Origin: Nonomuraea sp. PA05
Lineage (GTDB): Bacteria > Actinomycetota > Actinomycetes > Streptosporangiales > Streptosporangiaceae
DNA length: 64,000 bases
Assembly: GCF_008086045.1 (NCBI RefSeq)
Contig: NZ_VSEY01000027.1
Span: 62,001-126,000, forward strand
Direction: 5' to 3'
Shown: positions 50,073 to 58,758 of the stretch, piece after piece
Layout of the letters: each line of letters starts with the position of its first letter
How positions within the stretch are numbered: the stretch's first letter is position 1
Program-made: the position numbers and the translations under genes
Notes under the pieces: generated by a model
Database searches by the model: none
The model's input: the letters and a program-made list of their open reading frames with translations, nothing else
What the model was told of the DNA's origin: nothing

Positions 50073-50861
50073 CTACGTGATCAGGATCCCGCCGTCCACC
50101 GGCAGCGCCACCCCGGTGATGTACGAGGCCGCGTCGCTCGCCAGGAACACCGCCGCCGCGACCAGCTCGGCCGGATCGCCCGCCCGCTTCATGACCACCC
50201 GCGACTCCATCATCTGCTCCAGGTAGCCCGGCTTGTACTGCTCGGTCATCTCCGAGGCGAAGAAGCCGGGCTCCAGGCAGTTGACCCGGATGCCGCGCCG
50301 GCCGGTCCACTGCTGAGCCAGGTCGCGCGTCAGGCCGACCACGCCGGCCTTGGACGCGCTGTAGGCGGCCTGCGGCAGGCCCGCGGTGGTCTCGCCGAGG
50401 ATGCTGCCGATGTTCACGATCGACGAGCCCGGCCGCATCACGCGGGCGCACGCCTGCGCCATCCAGTACGTCCCGTGCAGGTTGATCTCGACCACCTGGC
50501 GGAACGCCTCGGGGGTCTCGCGCAGCGCGGGCACGGCCGTGCCGACCCCCGCGTTGTTGACCAGCACGTCCACCGTGCCCATGGCCTCGACGGCGGCGGC
50601 CACGACCGCCTCGCAGTCGTCGGGCCGTGACACGTCGGCGGGCACGGCCAGGCAGCGGCGGCCGGCCTGTTCGACCAGCTTGCGCGTCTCCTCCAGCCGC
50701 TCCTTGCGCCGGGCGCAGATCACCACGTCGGCGCCCGCCTCGGCCAGGCCGCGCGCGAACGCCACCCCCAGCCCCGCGGACGCGCCGGTGACGATCGCCA
50801 CCTTGCCGTCGAGCCGGAACCGCTCCAGCACGCCTGGATCCGTACCTCGCACGTCGCCCAC
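50073..50861 (-). CDS. Short-chain dehydrogenase/reductase (SDR)
   Basis: A 262-residue classical SDR. NAD(P)-binding 'VTGASAGLGVAFA', 'NNAGVG', catalytic Ser region 'NIGSILGE', and Tyr-x-x-x-Lys in 'AAYSASKAGV'. The C-terminus 'YITGVALPVDGGILI' matches glucose/3-oxoacyl-ACP reductase-like members. The GTG at 50861 is chosen because AAGGAG lies 9 bp upstream; the frame runs to 50969 without another good start. Convergent with the regulator gene (13 bp). Substrate unknown. Confidence 0.88.
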   Translation of the reverse strand: MGDVRGTDPGVLERFRLDGKVAIVTGASAGLGVAFARGLAEAGADVVICARRKERLEETRKLVEQAGRRCLAVPADVSRPDDCEAVVAAAVEAMGTVDVLVNNAGVGTAVPALRETPEAFRQVVEINLHGTYWMAQACARVMRPGSSIVNIGSILGETTAGLPQAAYSASKAGVVGLTRDLAQQWTGRRGIRVNCLEPGFFASEMTEQYKPGYLEQMMESRVVMKRAGDPAELVAAAVFLASDAASYITGVALPVDGGILIT

Positions 50862-50977
50862 CTGACCGCGCTCCTTCCCGCCGGTGTTGGTCTTCTGGGG
50901 GAGAATGGCACACCAAGGGCACCCACGCGAAGGGGCGGCCCGCCATCGGCGAACCGCCCCTTCCCGCAAGAGTCGGC

Positions 50978-53254
50978 CTACAGGCCGTACTCCTTCACGA
51001 TGCGCTCGTGCCGCTCGACCTCGACGTCGATCTCACGCGCCAGGTCGAGCCAGGCCAGCGGATGCACCCACCGCTCGGTGGCGTCGTCGAGCAGCGCGTC
51101 GACCTCGGAGGGCGCCACGTCGGGCGGCACCGCGACCCAGCCGAACACGCCGGGCAGCGGCTCGCTGCTGGTCGGGTGGGTGACGGTGTAGTTCTCGTCG
51201 CTGTAGACCCACATCGGCCAGCCACGCTCGGCCATGACCTCGGTGAACTCGGCCCAGTCCTCCTCGCTCGGCGCGGCGCCGTCGAAGAAGTAGCTGGTGT
51301 AGCCGCCGGGCCGCAGGATGCGCACCGCGGCGAACGGCGGCACGAAGTTCTGCTGCTCCTGCGGGTCGTCGGGGACCGGCTCGAGGAGCTGCGGGTCGAA
51401 GACGACCAGGTCGCCGGCGTTGTACTCCATGCCGCGTGGCTGCGGCAGGGCCAGCCGGGCGGTGGCGGGGCCGGTGCGGATGGACAGGACCTGGCGCTGG
51501 CCGCCGTCGGGGGCGGGCAGGATGAGCCGGATGAGGCCCATCTCCTCCTCGATCGGGCCCTCCGCCGACTTGATCGGCATGCCGATCTTGGCGGCGCCCT
51601 TGCGCACGGTCTCCCAGTCCTCCGCCGAGGTGGCCATGACGATCATGCGCCAGACGTCCTCGTCGGTGAGCTCGTCGAGCACCTCCAGCAGCACCTCGGC
51701 GGCCCTTGCGTTGGCGTCGAGCTGCTGGGCGGCGCCGGACAGCAGGCGGCGGGCCTCGATGCCGGCGCCGGCGTGGATGGCGTGCTCGGCGGCGTCGACC
51801 GTCTCCTGCCAGCGCTCGCGGGCGCTGTGCAGCCTGGCCAGCGTGAGGTGCTGGGCGGCGTGCGGCAGCAGCGCGGCCATCTGCTCCAGGCGCTCGTCCT
51901 GGCGGGCCTCGATGAGCAGCGTGGTGAGGTAGGCCACGTCGTCGGGCTCGGCGGTGGCGATGTCGCCGTTGTCGACGAGCAGCTTCCAGTAGATGTCGGC
52001 GCCGGTGGCCGGGTAGCCGAGGAAGCCGAGGGTGGTGGTGTGCCGGCGGGTGGCCTCGATGTCCTGGCCGGACAGCGGGGCGAGCCAGCCGACCCACCGC
52101 TCAGGGTCGGCGTTGAAGCCGTCGGCGGCGTCGAACAGGCCGACGCGCTCCGCCACGGGGCCGGGGGCCTCGGGCTCGGCGGTGGCTTCTGCGGTGGCCC
52201 GCAGCGCGGCGATGCGCTCGCTCAGGTCGCCCGCCTCGCGCAGCTCGGCGCTGCCCGACTCGGCGAGGTCGGCCAGCAGCCTGGCCTGCCACACGCCCTG
52301 CCTGCCGATGGCCAGCTCGCCGGCGACGAGCGCGAGCTCGACGCGGGAGCGGTAGCCGCCCATCATGCCGAAGTAGTCCATCCACTGGCGCACCACGCGG
52401 CCGAGCTGCCAGGTGTTGGTGATCTGCGCGGAGCCGGCCAGCTTGTTGACGGCCTGCGTCCACTCGACCCACACCCGGGGGTGCTCGCCGACCACGTCGA
52501 GGTCGGGCAGCGCGTCGACGGCCTCGGCGATCCGGCCGAGGGTGGCCAGGATCAGCGACCTGCGCACGCCGTCGCGGTGCTCCTTGGCGACCGGGTCGTC
52601 GGCCTGGAACTCGGCGGCGGCCTGCAACGCGGTGAGCGCGTCCTCGGCGCGGCCGGCGGCCAGCAGCGCGCGGGCGCTCTCCGCGCCCAGCTCCCAGCTG
52701 GCCTCGCGGCCTGCGGTGCGCAGCCGCTCGACGGCGGACTCGGCGTAGGTCACGGCCTCGCCCGGCTTGCCCGCGTCGATGAGGGCCGCGACGTACTGGG
52801 TGACGAGCCCGGAGAAGGCCGGCTTCTCCGGGGTGGTGCTCTCCAGGTAGGCGCCGAGGGTCTCCAGCCGCTCGCCGGCGTAGCCGGGGCCGTCGGTGTT
52901 GGCCCAGACGATGGCCAGCGCCTCGACGGCGGCCGGCACGGCGGGGCACTCACGCACGTCTTCGCGCTGGGCGAACGCGAGGATCTGCTGGGCGTCGTCG
53001 ATGGCGACCGCGCCCTGGGCGCGGTCGCCGATGCGGCCGATCAGGTGCCAGTAGCGGGCGTAGAACTCGAGCCAGGGCAGCTCCAGGGCTTCTGCCTGCT
53101 GCGCGATGGCCGGGGCCATGACGTCGAGCTGCGGATACCGGCCCTCATAGGCCTGTGCGGGAAGGTCTCCCAGCGCCATGGCGAGGCCAACGTTGCCCGC
53201 CTCGGAAAGCTGCTGCTGGGTTTCGCCGACCCAGGCCCAGATGTCCACGTCCAT
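50978..53254 (-). CDS. Large TPR-like helical protein, function unknown
   Basis: A 758-residue, acidic, Ala/Glu/Leu-rich cytoplasmic protein with no signal peptide or helices for membrane insertion. Residues about 1-560 look like successive helical pairs of TPR type ('ALIDAGKPGEAVTYAESAVERL', 'ALLAAGRAEDALTALQAAAEF', 'LILATLGRIAEAVDAL' are typical). The last 180 residues form a separate domain with Trp/Tyr-rich strands ('YTSYFFDGAAPSEEDWAEF', 'WPMWVYSDENYTVTHP'). No catalytic motif recognised; it may be a scaffold. It is followed by the SDR gene and preceded (19 bp) by an SCO6745-like gene, all on the minus strand. Confidence 0.65.
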   Translation of the reverse strand: MDVDIWAWVGETQQQLSEAGNVGLAMALGDLPAQAYEGRYPQLDVMAPAIAQQAEALELPWLEFYARYWHLIGRIGDRAQGAVAIDDAQQILAFAQREDVRECPAVPAAVEALAIVWANTDGPGYAGERLETLGAYLESTTPEKPAFSGLVTQYVAALIDAGKPGEAVTYAESAVERLRTAGREASWELGAESARALLAAGRAEDALTALQAAAEFQADDPVAKEHRDGVRRSLILATLGRIAEAVDALPDLDVVGEHPRVWVEWTQAVNKLAGSAQITNTWQLGRVVRQWMDYFGMMGGYRSRVELALVAGELAIGRQGVWQARLLADLAESGSAELREAGDLSERIAALRATAEATAEPEAPGPVAERVGLFDAADGFNADPERWVGWLAPLSGQDIEATRRHTTTLGFLGYPATGADIYWKLLVDNGDIATAEPDDVAYLTTLLIEARQDERLEQMAALLPHAAQHLTLARLHSARERWQETVDAAEHAIHAGAGIEARRLLSGAAQQLDANARAAEVLLEVLDELTDEDVWRMIVMATSAEDWETVRKGAAKIGMPIKSAEGPIEEEMGLIRLILPAPDGGQRQVLSIRTGPATARLALPQPRGMEYNAGDLVVFDPQLLEPVPDDPQEQQNFVPPFAAVRILRPGGYTSYFFDGAAPSEEDWAEFTEVMAERGWPMWVYSDENYTVTHPTSSEPLPGVFGWVAVPPDVAPSEVDALLDDATERWVHPLAWLDLAREIDVEVERHERIVKEYGL

Positions 53255-53273
53255 GAGGAGTCAGTCTGCCAGG

Positions 53274-54035
53274 TCAACGAGCGTGCCCAAAACGCAGAAG
53301 CTCGATCAGCTCGTCCGATTCGCTGTCCGTCAGGACCGAAAAGACCGGCGCCATGAGGTCGTCAGTGTTCTCCTCGACGGCCGCTCGCCGCGCGACCACG
53401 TCGGGTCCCGGCTTGTCGTACGGCTCCGGCCAGGTGAAGAACCTGGCGATGTCCTCGCCCCGCGCCTGTCCGAGCCCGACCGGCGCGCCGGCGTGGTCGG
53501 CGGCCAGCGTGGCCTCCAGCGGGTGCAGCCCGGCGGCGAGCACGGCGTTGGCGTGCAGGCCGCCGCGCAGCTCGCGGACGACGTGCATGAGCTGCGTGGC
53601 CCTGGCGGGCGGGTCGTCGGGCAGCGGCACGGCCCGCCAGCCCGCGAAGAGCGGCGCCCCGACGGGCGAGGCCTGCTCTACTACCTGCTCCAGCAGCTCG
53701 GCGAGCCTGGCGCAGCCCTGGTAGCCGCCCAGCTTGCGCCGGCCCCACGCCTGGCAGGCCTCGGCGTAGAGCTCGACGGCCTTGTCGACGGGGAGCTTGC
53801 GGCCGCCGTTCCAGCACTCCTCGACGTGCGCGTGGGGGAAGAAGACGGCGACGGCGGTGACCACCGCGGCGTCGCACTCGCCCAGCACGCCGCAGCGACC
53901 CCTGAAGTAGACGTCGCGGGCGCCGAGGCCGTACTCGTCGCAGATGGCCTTGACCTCCCGGGAGATCATGAAGCCGCCGCCGAACTGGCCGATCGGGCCC
54001 TTCACCTGTACAGCGGTGGTGCGTGGGTCTGCCAT
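53274..54035 (-). CDS. SCO6745-like protein, function unknown
   Basis: A 253-residue cytoplasmic helical protein. 'YFRGRCGVLGECDAAVVTAVAVFFP' and 'AVELYAEACQAWGRR' recall the actinobacterial SCO6745 group, in which a Gly-Arg-x-x-x-Leu-Gly stretch is followed by a Phe-x-Pro-x-x-Val segment; I am only moderately sure. ATG 54035 is preferred for its RBS (GAGAGGTGG); a GTG two codons upstream is possible. It lies between dapF and the TPR-like gene on the same strand. Confidence 0.55.
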   Translation of the reverse strand: MADPRTTAVQVKGPIGQFGGGFMISREVKAICDEYGLGARDVYFRGRCGVLGECDAAVVTAVAVFFPHAHVEECWNGGRKLPVDKAVELYAEACQAWGRRKLGGYQGCARLAELLEQVVEQASPVGAPLFAGWRAVPLPDDPPARATQLMHVVRELRGGLHANAVLAAGLHPLEATLAADHAGAPVGLGQARGEDIARFFTWPEPYDKPGPDVVARRAAVEENTDDLMAPVFSVLTDSESDELIELLRFGHAR

Positions 54036-54083
54036 GTCCACCTCTCAGTTCGCGAAGTAGACCCAGCATCCCCCATTAGAACT

Positions 54084-54896
54084 TCATTCTGCAAGCGTCA
54101 GTTCGCCGCTGGCCACGATCACCGCCGGGCCGGACAGGTAGCTGGTGTCCTCCTCCAGGATGACGGTCAGCGTGCCGCCCAGCACCTCGATCGTCCACGT
54201 GCCGGTCTTGTCGCCCGACAGGTGCGCCGCCGCGACGGCCGTGGCCACCGCGCCCGTGCCGCAGGAGCGCGTCTCGCCCGAGCCGCGCTCGAAGACGCGC
54301 ATGACGGCGCGGCTGGTGCCCACCGGGTTGAACAGCTCGATGTTGACCCCCGCCGGGAAGACGACCGTGTCGAAGCCCGGCTGGTGCGAGAGGTCGAGCT
54401 GGGCGACCGGATCGCCGATCGCGCAGGCCAAATGGGGGTTGCCCATGTCGACGCAGATCCCGTGGTACTCGTGACCGCCCAGGCTGGCCACGCTCTCCCC
54501 GTGGACGACGGGCCTGCCCATGTCCACCGTGATGTCGCCGTTCTGCTCCACCCGCACCTTGCGCAGGCCGCCCCTGGTCGCCAGCGCGAACTCCGAGCCG
54601 TCCACCAGCTTGGAGTCGATCAGGTAGCGGGCGAACACGCGCACGCCGTTGCCGCACATCTCGGCCACGCTGCCGTCGGAGTTGCGGTAGTCCATGAACC
54701 ACTCGGCCTGCGCGGCCTGGTCGCTCACCTCGTGGCTGTGCTCGGTACGGGCCACGCGGAGCACGCCGTCGGCGCCGATGCCCGCCCTCCTGTCACAGAT
54801 CTTGGCGACGAGCGCGGCCGACACGTCGACCACGCCGTCGGGATCGGGCAGGATGACGAAATCGTTCTCGGTGCCGTGCCCCTTGAGAAAGCGCAT
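54084..54896 (-). CDS. dapF: Diaminopimelate epimerase
   Basis: A 270-residue enzyme that converts LL- to meso-diaminopimelate for lysine and peptidoglycan. Begins 'FLKGHGTENDFVILPD'. The two catalytic Cys are in 'RNSDGSVAEMCGNGVRVFA' and 'GSGETRSCGTGAVA', and 'DMGNPHL' is also present. One residue is unusual: the common '...GxxNDF' start is 'GTENDF' as in other actinobacteria. Ten bases downstream of miaA on the same strand. Confidence 0.96.
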   Translation of the reverse strand: MRFLKGHGTENDFVILPDPDGVVDVSAALVAKICDRRAGIGADGVLRVARTEHSHEVSDQAAQAEWFMDYRNSDGSVAEMCGNGVRVFARYLIDSKLVDGSEFALATRGGLRKVRVEQNGDITVDMGRPVVHGESVASLGGHEYHGICVDMGNPHLACAIGDPVAQLDLSHQPGFDTVVFPAGVNIELFNPVGTSRAVMRVFERGSGETRSCGTGAVATAVAAAHLSGDKTGTWTIEVLGGTLTVILEEDTSYLSGPAVIVASGELTLAE

Positions 54897-54905
54897 TGTG
54901 GAAGT

Positions 54906-55811
54906 TTATTCGCACGGCTGTCCGGCGATTCGCGCCAGGGACCTCTCAAGCAGGTCCGGAGCGTCGTACGGCAGCCAGCAGACCCGTGGATCGCGCCGGA
55001 ACCACGACTCCTGCCGCCGGGCGAACCGCCTGGTCAGCCTGACCGTCTCGGCCATCGCCTGCTCCTCGCTCCACTCGCCCGCGAGGAAGCGGATCACCTG
55101 CGCGTAGCCGAGTGCGCGGCCCGCCGTACGTCCCTCCGCCAGCCCCTGGTCGAGCAGCGCGCGCACCTCGTCCACCAGGCCCGCCTCCCACATGCGGCCG
55201 ACCCTGAGCTCGATCCGCGCGTCCAGCTCCGGCCTGGGCACCTCCAGCCCGATCTGGACGCTCGGGTAGACGGCGTCGTAGGACGGCATCGTGGCCGAGA
55301 ACGGGCGGCCCGACAGCTCGATCACCTCCAGCGCCCGCACGATGCGGCGGCCGTTGCTCGGCAGGATCGCCGCGGCGGCGGCCGGGTCGCGCTCGCGCAG
55401 CCGCTCGTAGAGCGGGGCGGGGCCGCGCTCGGCCAGCTCCGCCTCCAGCCGGGCCCTGATCGCCGGCTCGGTGCCGGGGAACTCCAGCTCGTCGATGGCC
55501 GCCCGCACGTACAGGCCGCTGCCGCCGACCAGCACGGGCACCTCGACGGCGTCGATCACGGACCTGGCCAGCTTCTGGTACTCGGCGACGCTGGCGGTGA
55601 CCGTCACGTCCCAGATGTCCAGCAGGTGGTGCGGCACCCCCCGCTGTTCCTCCTCCGTCAGCTTGGCCGTGCCGATGTCCATGCCGCGGTAGAGCTGCAT
55701 GGAGTCGGCGTTGACGCACTCGCCGCCCAGCCTGAGGGCGAGGTCCACGGCGAGATCGGACTTTCCTGCGGCCGTGGGGCCCACGACGGCGATGACTTGC
55801 TGCTGAGGCAC
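54906..55811 (-). CDS. miaA: tRNA dimethylallyltransferase
   Basis: A 301-residue enzyme adding the isopentenyl group to A37 of tRNAs that read UNN codons. P-loop 'GPTAAGKSDLAVDLA', 'NADSMQLYRGMDIGTAK', 'VPHHLLDI', 'VLVGGSGLYV' and 'LGYAQVIRF' are family marks, with the C-terminal 'TRRFARRQESWFRRD' tRNA-contact segment. Immediately upstream of dapF. MiaB, which thiomethylates the same base, lies 4.4 kb away on the same strand. Confidence 0.96.
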   Translation of the reverse strand: MPQQQVIAVVGPTAAGKSDLAVDLALRLGGECVNADSMQLYRGMDIGTAKLTEEEQRGVPHHLLDIWDVTVTASVAEYQKLARSVIDAVEVPVLVGGSGLYVRAAIDELEFPGTEPAIRARLEAELAERGPAPLYERLRERDPAAAAAILPSNGRRIVRALEVIELSGRPFSATMPSYDAVYPSVQIGLEVPRPELDARIELRVGRMWEAGLVDEVRALLDQGLAEGRTAGRALGYAQVIRFLAGEWSEEQAMAETVRLTRRFARRQESWFRRDPRVCWLPYDAPDLLERSLARIAGQPCE

Positions 55812-55823
55812 ACGACAAGTTTG

Positions 55824-56342
55824 CTAGAGATCGAGCAGCGTCGGCTGCAGATATCCCTCATGGGTCAGCAACCACCGCTTGGTCTCCACGCCCTCGCCGC
55901 CGCTGAACCCGCCGAGACCGCTGCCCGAGATCACCCTGTGGCAGGGCAGGAAGATCGGGATCGGGTTGGAGCCCATGATCGAGCCGATGCCGCGGGCGGG
56001 CACGCTGGAGCCGCTCAGCCTGGCCAGCTCGCCGTAGGTGACGGTCCTCCCGTACGGGACCTCGCGCAGCGCCTGGAGCACGCGCAGCCGCGAGCCCGAC
56101 ATGAGCCGCCAGTCGATCGGCGTCCCGAACGTCTTCAGCTCACCGGCGAAATAAGCATTCAGCTCGGCGACGACGGAGGCCGTACGATCCGCATCATGAA
56201 CCTCAGCCAGGTCGAGCCGGGCAGCCAGCCCGTCGCGGGCGCCCCAGCCCGACGCGACAAGGCCGGTCTCGGTGACGGCCAGCACGAACGTGCCCACCGG
56301 CGTGGGCACCTCGGCGTAGCAGACCGTCGTCGTGGTGGTCAT
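55824..56342 (-). CDS. ogt: Methylated-DNA-protein cysteine methyltransferase
   Basis: A 172-residue DNA repair protein that takes the methyl group from O6-methylguanine onto its own cysteine. Active site 'PIFLPCHRVISGSG', HTH segment 'VPYGRTVTYGELARLSG', and 'GGFSGGEGVETKRWLL' at the C-terminus. The ATG at 56342 is chosen; the longer frame would overlap the divergent rnz gene. The start codon lies just 1 bp from that of rnz on the other strand. Confidence 0.92.
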   Translation of the reverse strand: MTTTTTVCYAEVPTPVGTFVLAVTETGLVASGWGARDGLAARLDLAEVHDADRTASVVAELNAYFAGELKTFGTPIDWRLMSGSRLRVLQALREVPYGRTVTYGELARLSGSSVPARGIGSIMGSNPIPIFLPCHRVISGSGLGGFSGGEGVETKRWLLTHEGYLQPTLLDL

Positions 56343-56343
56343 C

Positions 56344-57261
56344 GTGTCCTCACGTGAGCTCGTGGTGCTGGGCACGTCCAGCGCCGTTCCTACCCGACAC
56401 CGTAACCACAACGGCTATCTCCTGCGCTGGGACGGTCAGGGCTTCCTGTTCGACCCGGGCGAGGGCACGCAGCGGCAGATGGTGCACGCCGGGCTGAGCG
56501 CGAACGACGTCCACTGGCTGTGCCTGACGCACTTCCACGGCGACCACTGCCTGGGCGTGCCCGGCGTCGTGCAGCGCATCGCCCGCGACAGGGTGCGGCA
56601 CCCCGTGCGCGCGCTCTACCCCGGCTCGGGGGAGACGTACTGGCGGCGGCTGCGGCACGCCGCCGCGTTCGCCGACACGGACGTCATCGCGGAGCATCCG
56701 CTCTCCGGCGACCTGGCGGGCGTCGGGCCGCTCGTCGCGCGCCGGCTGTCGCACCCCGTCGAGTCGTACGGCTACCGCCTCCAGGAGCCGTCCGGCCGCC
56801 GCATGCTGCCCGAGAAGCTGGCCGCCCGCGGCATCCGCGGCCCCGAGATCAGCGAGCTGCAGCGCACCGGCTCCGTGCGCGGGATCACGCTGGAGGAGTG
56901 CAGCGTGCCGAAGCCCGGCCAGAGCGCGGCGTTCGTGATGGACACCCGGCTCTGCGACTCCGTCTTCGAGCTGGCCTCAGGGGTGGACCTGCTGGTGATC
57001 GAGGCCACGTTCCTGTCCGCCGAGAGCGCGCTGGCCAAGGAGTACGGGCATCTGACCGCGTTCGAGGCGGGCGTGGTGGCGGCCGACGCGGGCGTGCGCA
57101 GGCTGGTGCTCACCCACTTCTCCGAGCGGTACGGGTTCGCCGACGAGCCGTCCTTCGCCGAGGAGGTGCGGCGCAGCTTCGACGGCGAGGTGATCACGGC
57201 CCGCGACCTGATGCGGATCCCGGTGCCGAAGCGTCAGGAGAGCCACGCCCCGGCGAGGTAG
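56344..57261 (+). CDS. rnz: Ribonuclease Z
   Basis: A 305-residue metallo-beta-lactamase-fold endonuclease for tRNA 3' ends. Begins 'RELVVLGTSSAVPTRHRNHNGYLLRW' in the usual way. Zinc motif 'LTHFHGDHCLG', with later His ligands in 'EYGHLTAFEAG' and 'LVLTHFSERY'. I choose the GTG at 56344 (Met-Ser-Ser-Arg-Glu-Leu) because related proteins begin at this point; GTGs at 56332 and 56335 are alternatives that overlap ogt. No RBS is visible, so the mRNA is probably leaderless. The 3' end overlaps the convergent gene by 28 bp. Confidence 0.9.
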   Translation: MSSRELVVLGTSSAVPTRHRNHNGYLLRWDGQGFLFDPGEGTQRQMVHAGLSANDVHWLCLTHFHGDHCLGVPGVVQRIARDRVRHPVRALYPGSGETYWRRLRHAAAFADTDVIAEHPLSGDLAGVGPLVARRLSHPVESYGYRLQEPSGRRMLPEKLAARGIRGPEISELQRTGSVRGITLEECSVPKPGQSAAFVMDTRLCDSVFELASGVDLLVIEATFLSAESALAKEYGHLTAFEAGVVAADAGVRRLVLTHFSERYGFADEPSFAEEVRRSFDGEVITARDLMRIPVPKRQESHAPAR

Positions 57262-57887
57262 CCGACCCCGTAGGGCGCCGTCTCCGCCAGCAGGCGCCCC
57301 TGGAACGTCCTGCCGCCCGCCGCCCCCGCCAGCACCTGGAGGGCCGCTCGCCCGCTCACCCACAGCCTGTCGGCCTCCGCCGGGTCGAGCGCGGCCAGCG
57401 CGGCGGGCTCGCCGGTCGCGAGGGCCTTGGCGATCCGGTCCTGGTACGGGCCCGCGGCCTCGTCGTGCCTGCCCGGCGCCCTGGGGCTCAGGCACGCGGA
57501 ACCGTCGGCCATGACCAGCAGCGCCACCCGGTCGCCGCTCGCGCCCAGCCTCTCCCCCAGCGCCAGGCAGTCCCACGTCGCCGCGTCGAACGCCACCGAC
57601 CGCAGGCCCTGCGGCGCGTCGTCCCCCAGGAGCAGGCGGGCGACGGTCAGCGACAGCGGCAGCACCGGCTCTCCGTCGCCCACCGTCCGGTCCACGCCCC
57701 ACGGGCGCAGGGTGCCCGCCGCGCCCGCCTCGTACGCACGGGTCGCCCCGGCCCCGCCCACCACGACCAGCGCGTCGGGACGAGCCTCGCGCAGCGCGGC
57801 GATCGCGGCGTGGCAGGCGGAGCGGAGCTCGGGCATCCCGAGCACGACCAGCGGGGTCGAGGGGCAGACGGCGGCGGCGACAAGCAC
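57234..57887 (-). CDS. Class III extradiol dioxygenase-like protein
   Basis: A 217-residue protein beginning 'VAAAVCPSTPLVVLG' with 'DALVVVGGAGATRAY' and 'GDRVALLVMADGSACLSPRAPG', as in the conserved actinobacterial proteins found near miaA/miaB and annotated as LigB/class III extradiol dioxygenase subunit B-like. Biological role not established. GTG start. Its last 28 bp overlap the end of rnz. It lies between the isocitrate-lyase-like gene and miaA on the minus strand. Confidence 0.75.
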   Translation of the reverse strand: MLVAAAVCPSTPLVVLGMPELRSACHAAIAALREARPDALVVVGGAGATRAYEAGAAGTLRPWGVDRTVGDGEPVLPLSLTVARLLLGDDAPQGLRSVAFDAATWDCLALGERLGASGDRVALLVMADGSACLSPRAPGRHDEAAGPYQDRIAKALATGEPAALAALDPAEADRLWVSGRAALQVLAGAAGGRTFQGRLLAETAPYGVGYLAGAWLS

Positions 57888-57913
57888 GAGCGCAAGCGTA
57901 CGTGGCCGGAGGT

Positions 57914-58657
57914 TCAGAAGGGACTACGGCCCTCACGGACCTCGGCGATCAGGCCCTCGGTGAAGGCCTGGGACGCCCGGTGCAGGCCGCTCCCGAAGCT
58001 GATCCTGGCAACCCCCAGCTCGGCCAGCCGCTGGATGCCCGGGCCGCCCGCGCCGAAGTACACGTTGACCGGCGCGTCCAGCTCGCTCACCAGCGCCGCG
58101 ATCTCGTCCTCGGCCGCCAGCAGGATGGGGTACACGCAGTCGGCCCCGGCCTCCAGGTACCTGCGGCCCCGGGCCACGGCCTCCTGCCGGAGATCCCCGC
58201 CCCGCCCGTGCAGGTACACGTCGACCCGCGCGTTGATCACCAGCGCGTCGCCCGCGGCGGCCCTGACCTCGGCCAGGAAGTCCGCCTGCGCCGCCGGGTC
58301 CACCAGGTCGCCGCTGCCGGGCAGGGAGTCCTCCAGGTTGCAGCCGGAGGCTCCGGCCCCGGCCAGGCGCTCGACGAGCTCGGCGGGCTTGAGGCCGTAA
58401 CCGCGCTCGACGTCGGCCGTCACGGGCAGGCCCTCGGCGGCTCTGGACACGCGGGCGACGGCCGCCATCATCTCGGCCACCGGGGTGCGTTCACCGTCCT
58501 CGTAGCCGAGGGCGTGCGCCACGGCGGCGCTGCTGGTGGCAATGGCAGGAAAGCCCGCCTGCCGTACGGCGCGGGCGGAGGCGGCGTCCCAGACGTTGGG
58601 CAGGACCAGCGGGGTGCCGGGGACGTGCAGCGCGCGCAGGGCCGGGGCGTTCGTCAT
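57914..58657 (-). CDS. Isocitrate lyase/PEP mutase superfamily protein
   Basis: A 247-residue TIM-barrel enzyme. 'LVLPNVWDAASARAVRQAGFPA', 'LPVTADVERGYG' (metal-binding Asp-x-Glu), 'GCNLEDS' and 'VINARVDVYL' fit the oxaloacetate-hydrolase or 2-methylisocitrate-lyase-like branch. The lyase Lys-Lys-Cys-Gly-His motif is absent, as in the small members of this branch. Substrate unknown; C-C or C-P bond cleavage of a carboxylate is likely. The start ATG overlaps the stop of a possible 34-residue ORF upstream. Confidence 0.85.
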   Translation of the reverse strand: MTNAPALRALHVPGTPLVLPNVWDAASARAVRQAGFPAIATSSAAVAHALGYEDGERTPVAEMMAAVARVSRAAEGLPVTADVERGYGLKPAELVERLAGAGASGCNLEDSLPGSGDLVDPAAQADFLAEVRAAAGDALVINARVDVYLHGRGGDLRQEAVARGRRYLEAGADCVYPILLAAEDEIAALVSELDAPVNVYFGAGGPGIQRLAELGVARISFGSGLHRASQAFTEGLIAEVREGRSPF

Positions 58658-58758
58658 GCCTCGACACTAGGAGGCGGCGCAGGCCTCCTGTAGAGCCAGT
58701 CCGCCAGATAACCGGCGAGCCACTCGCAGGCGGGCTCTAGCAGCCGCTCGTCGCGCAC
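58654..58758 (-). CDS. Possible small ORF (34 residues)
   Basis: A GTG-initiated frame inside the end of the 58737 gene runs to a TGA overlapping the ATG of the PEP-mutase-like gene (ATGA). The peptide, with 'LLEPACEWLAGYLADWLYRR', is amphipathic and looks protein-like. The overlap suggests coupled translation. A weak GAGG lies about 10 bp before the GTG. No homologue known to me. Confidence 0.35.
   Translation of the reverse strand: MRDERLLEPACEWLAGYLADWLYRRPAPPPSVEA

Noticed and set aside
53178..56357. 1059-codon plus-strand frame over dapF and miaA
   Set aside because: Antisense to several well-supported genes with a composition of shadow frames (Arg/His/Asp/Gln-rich).
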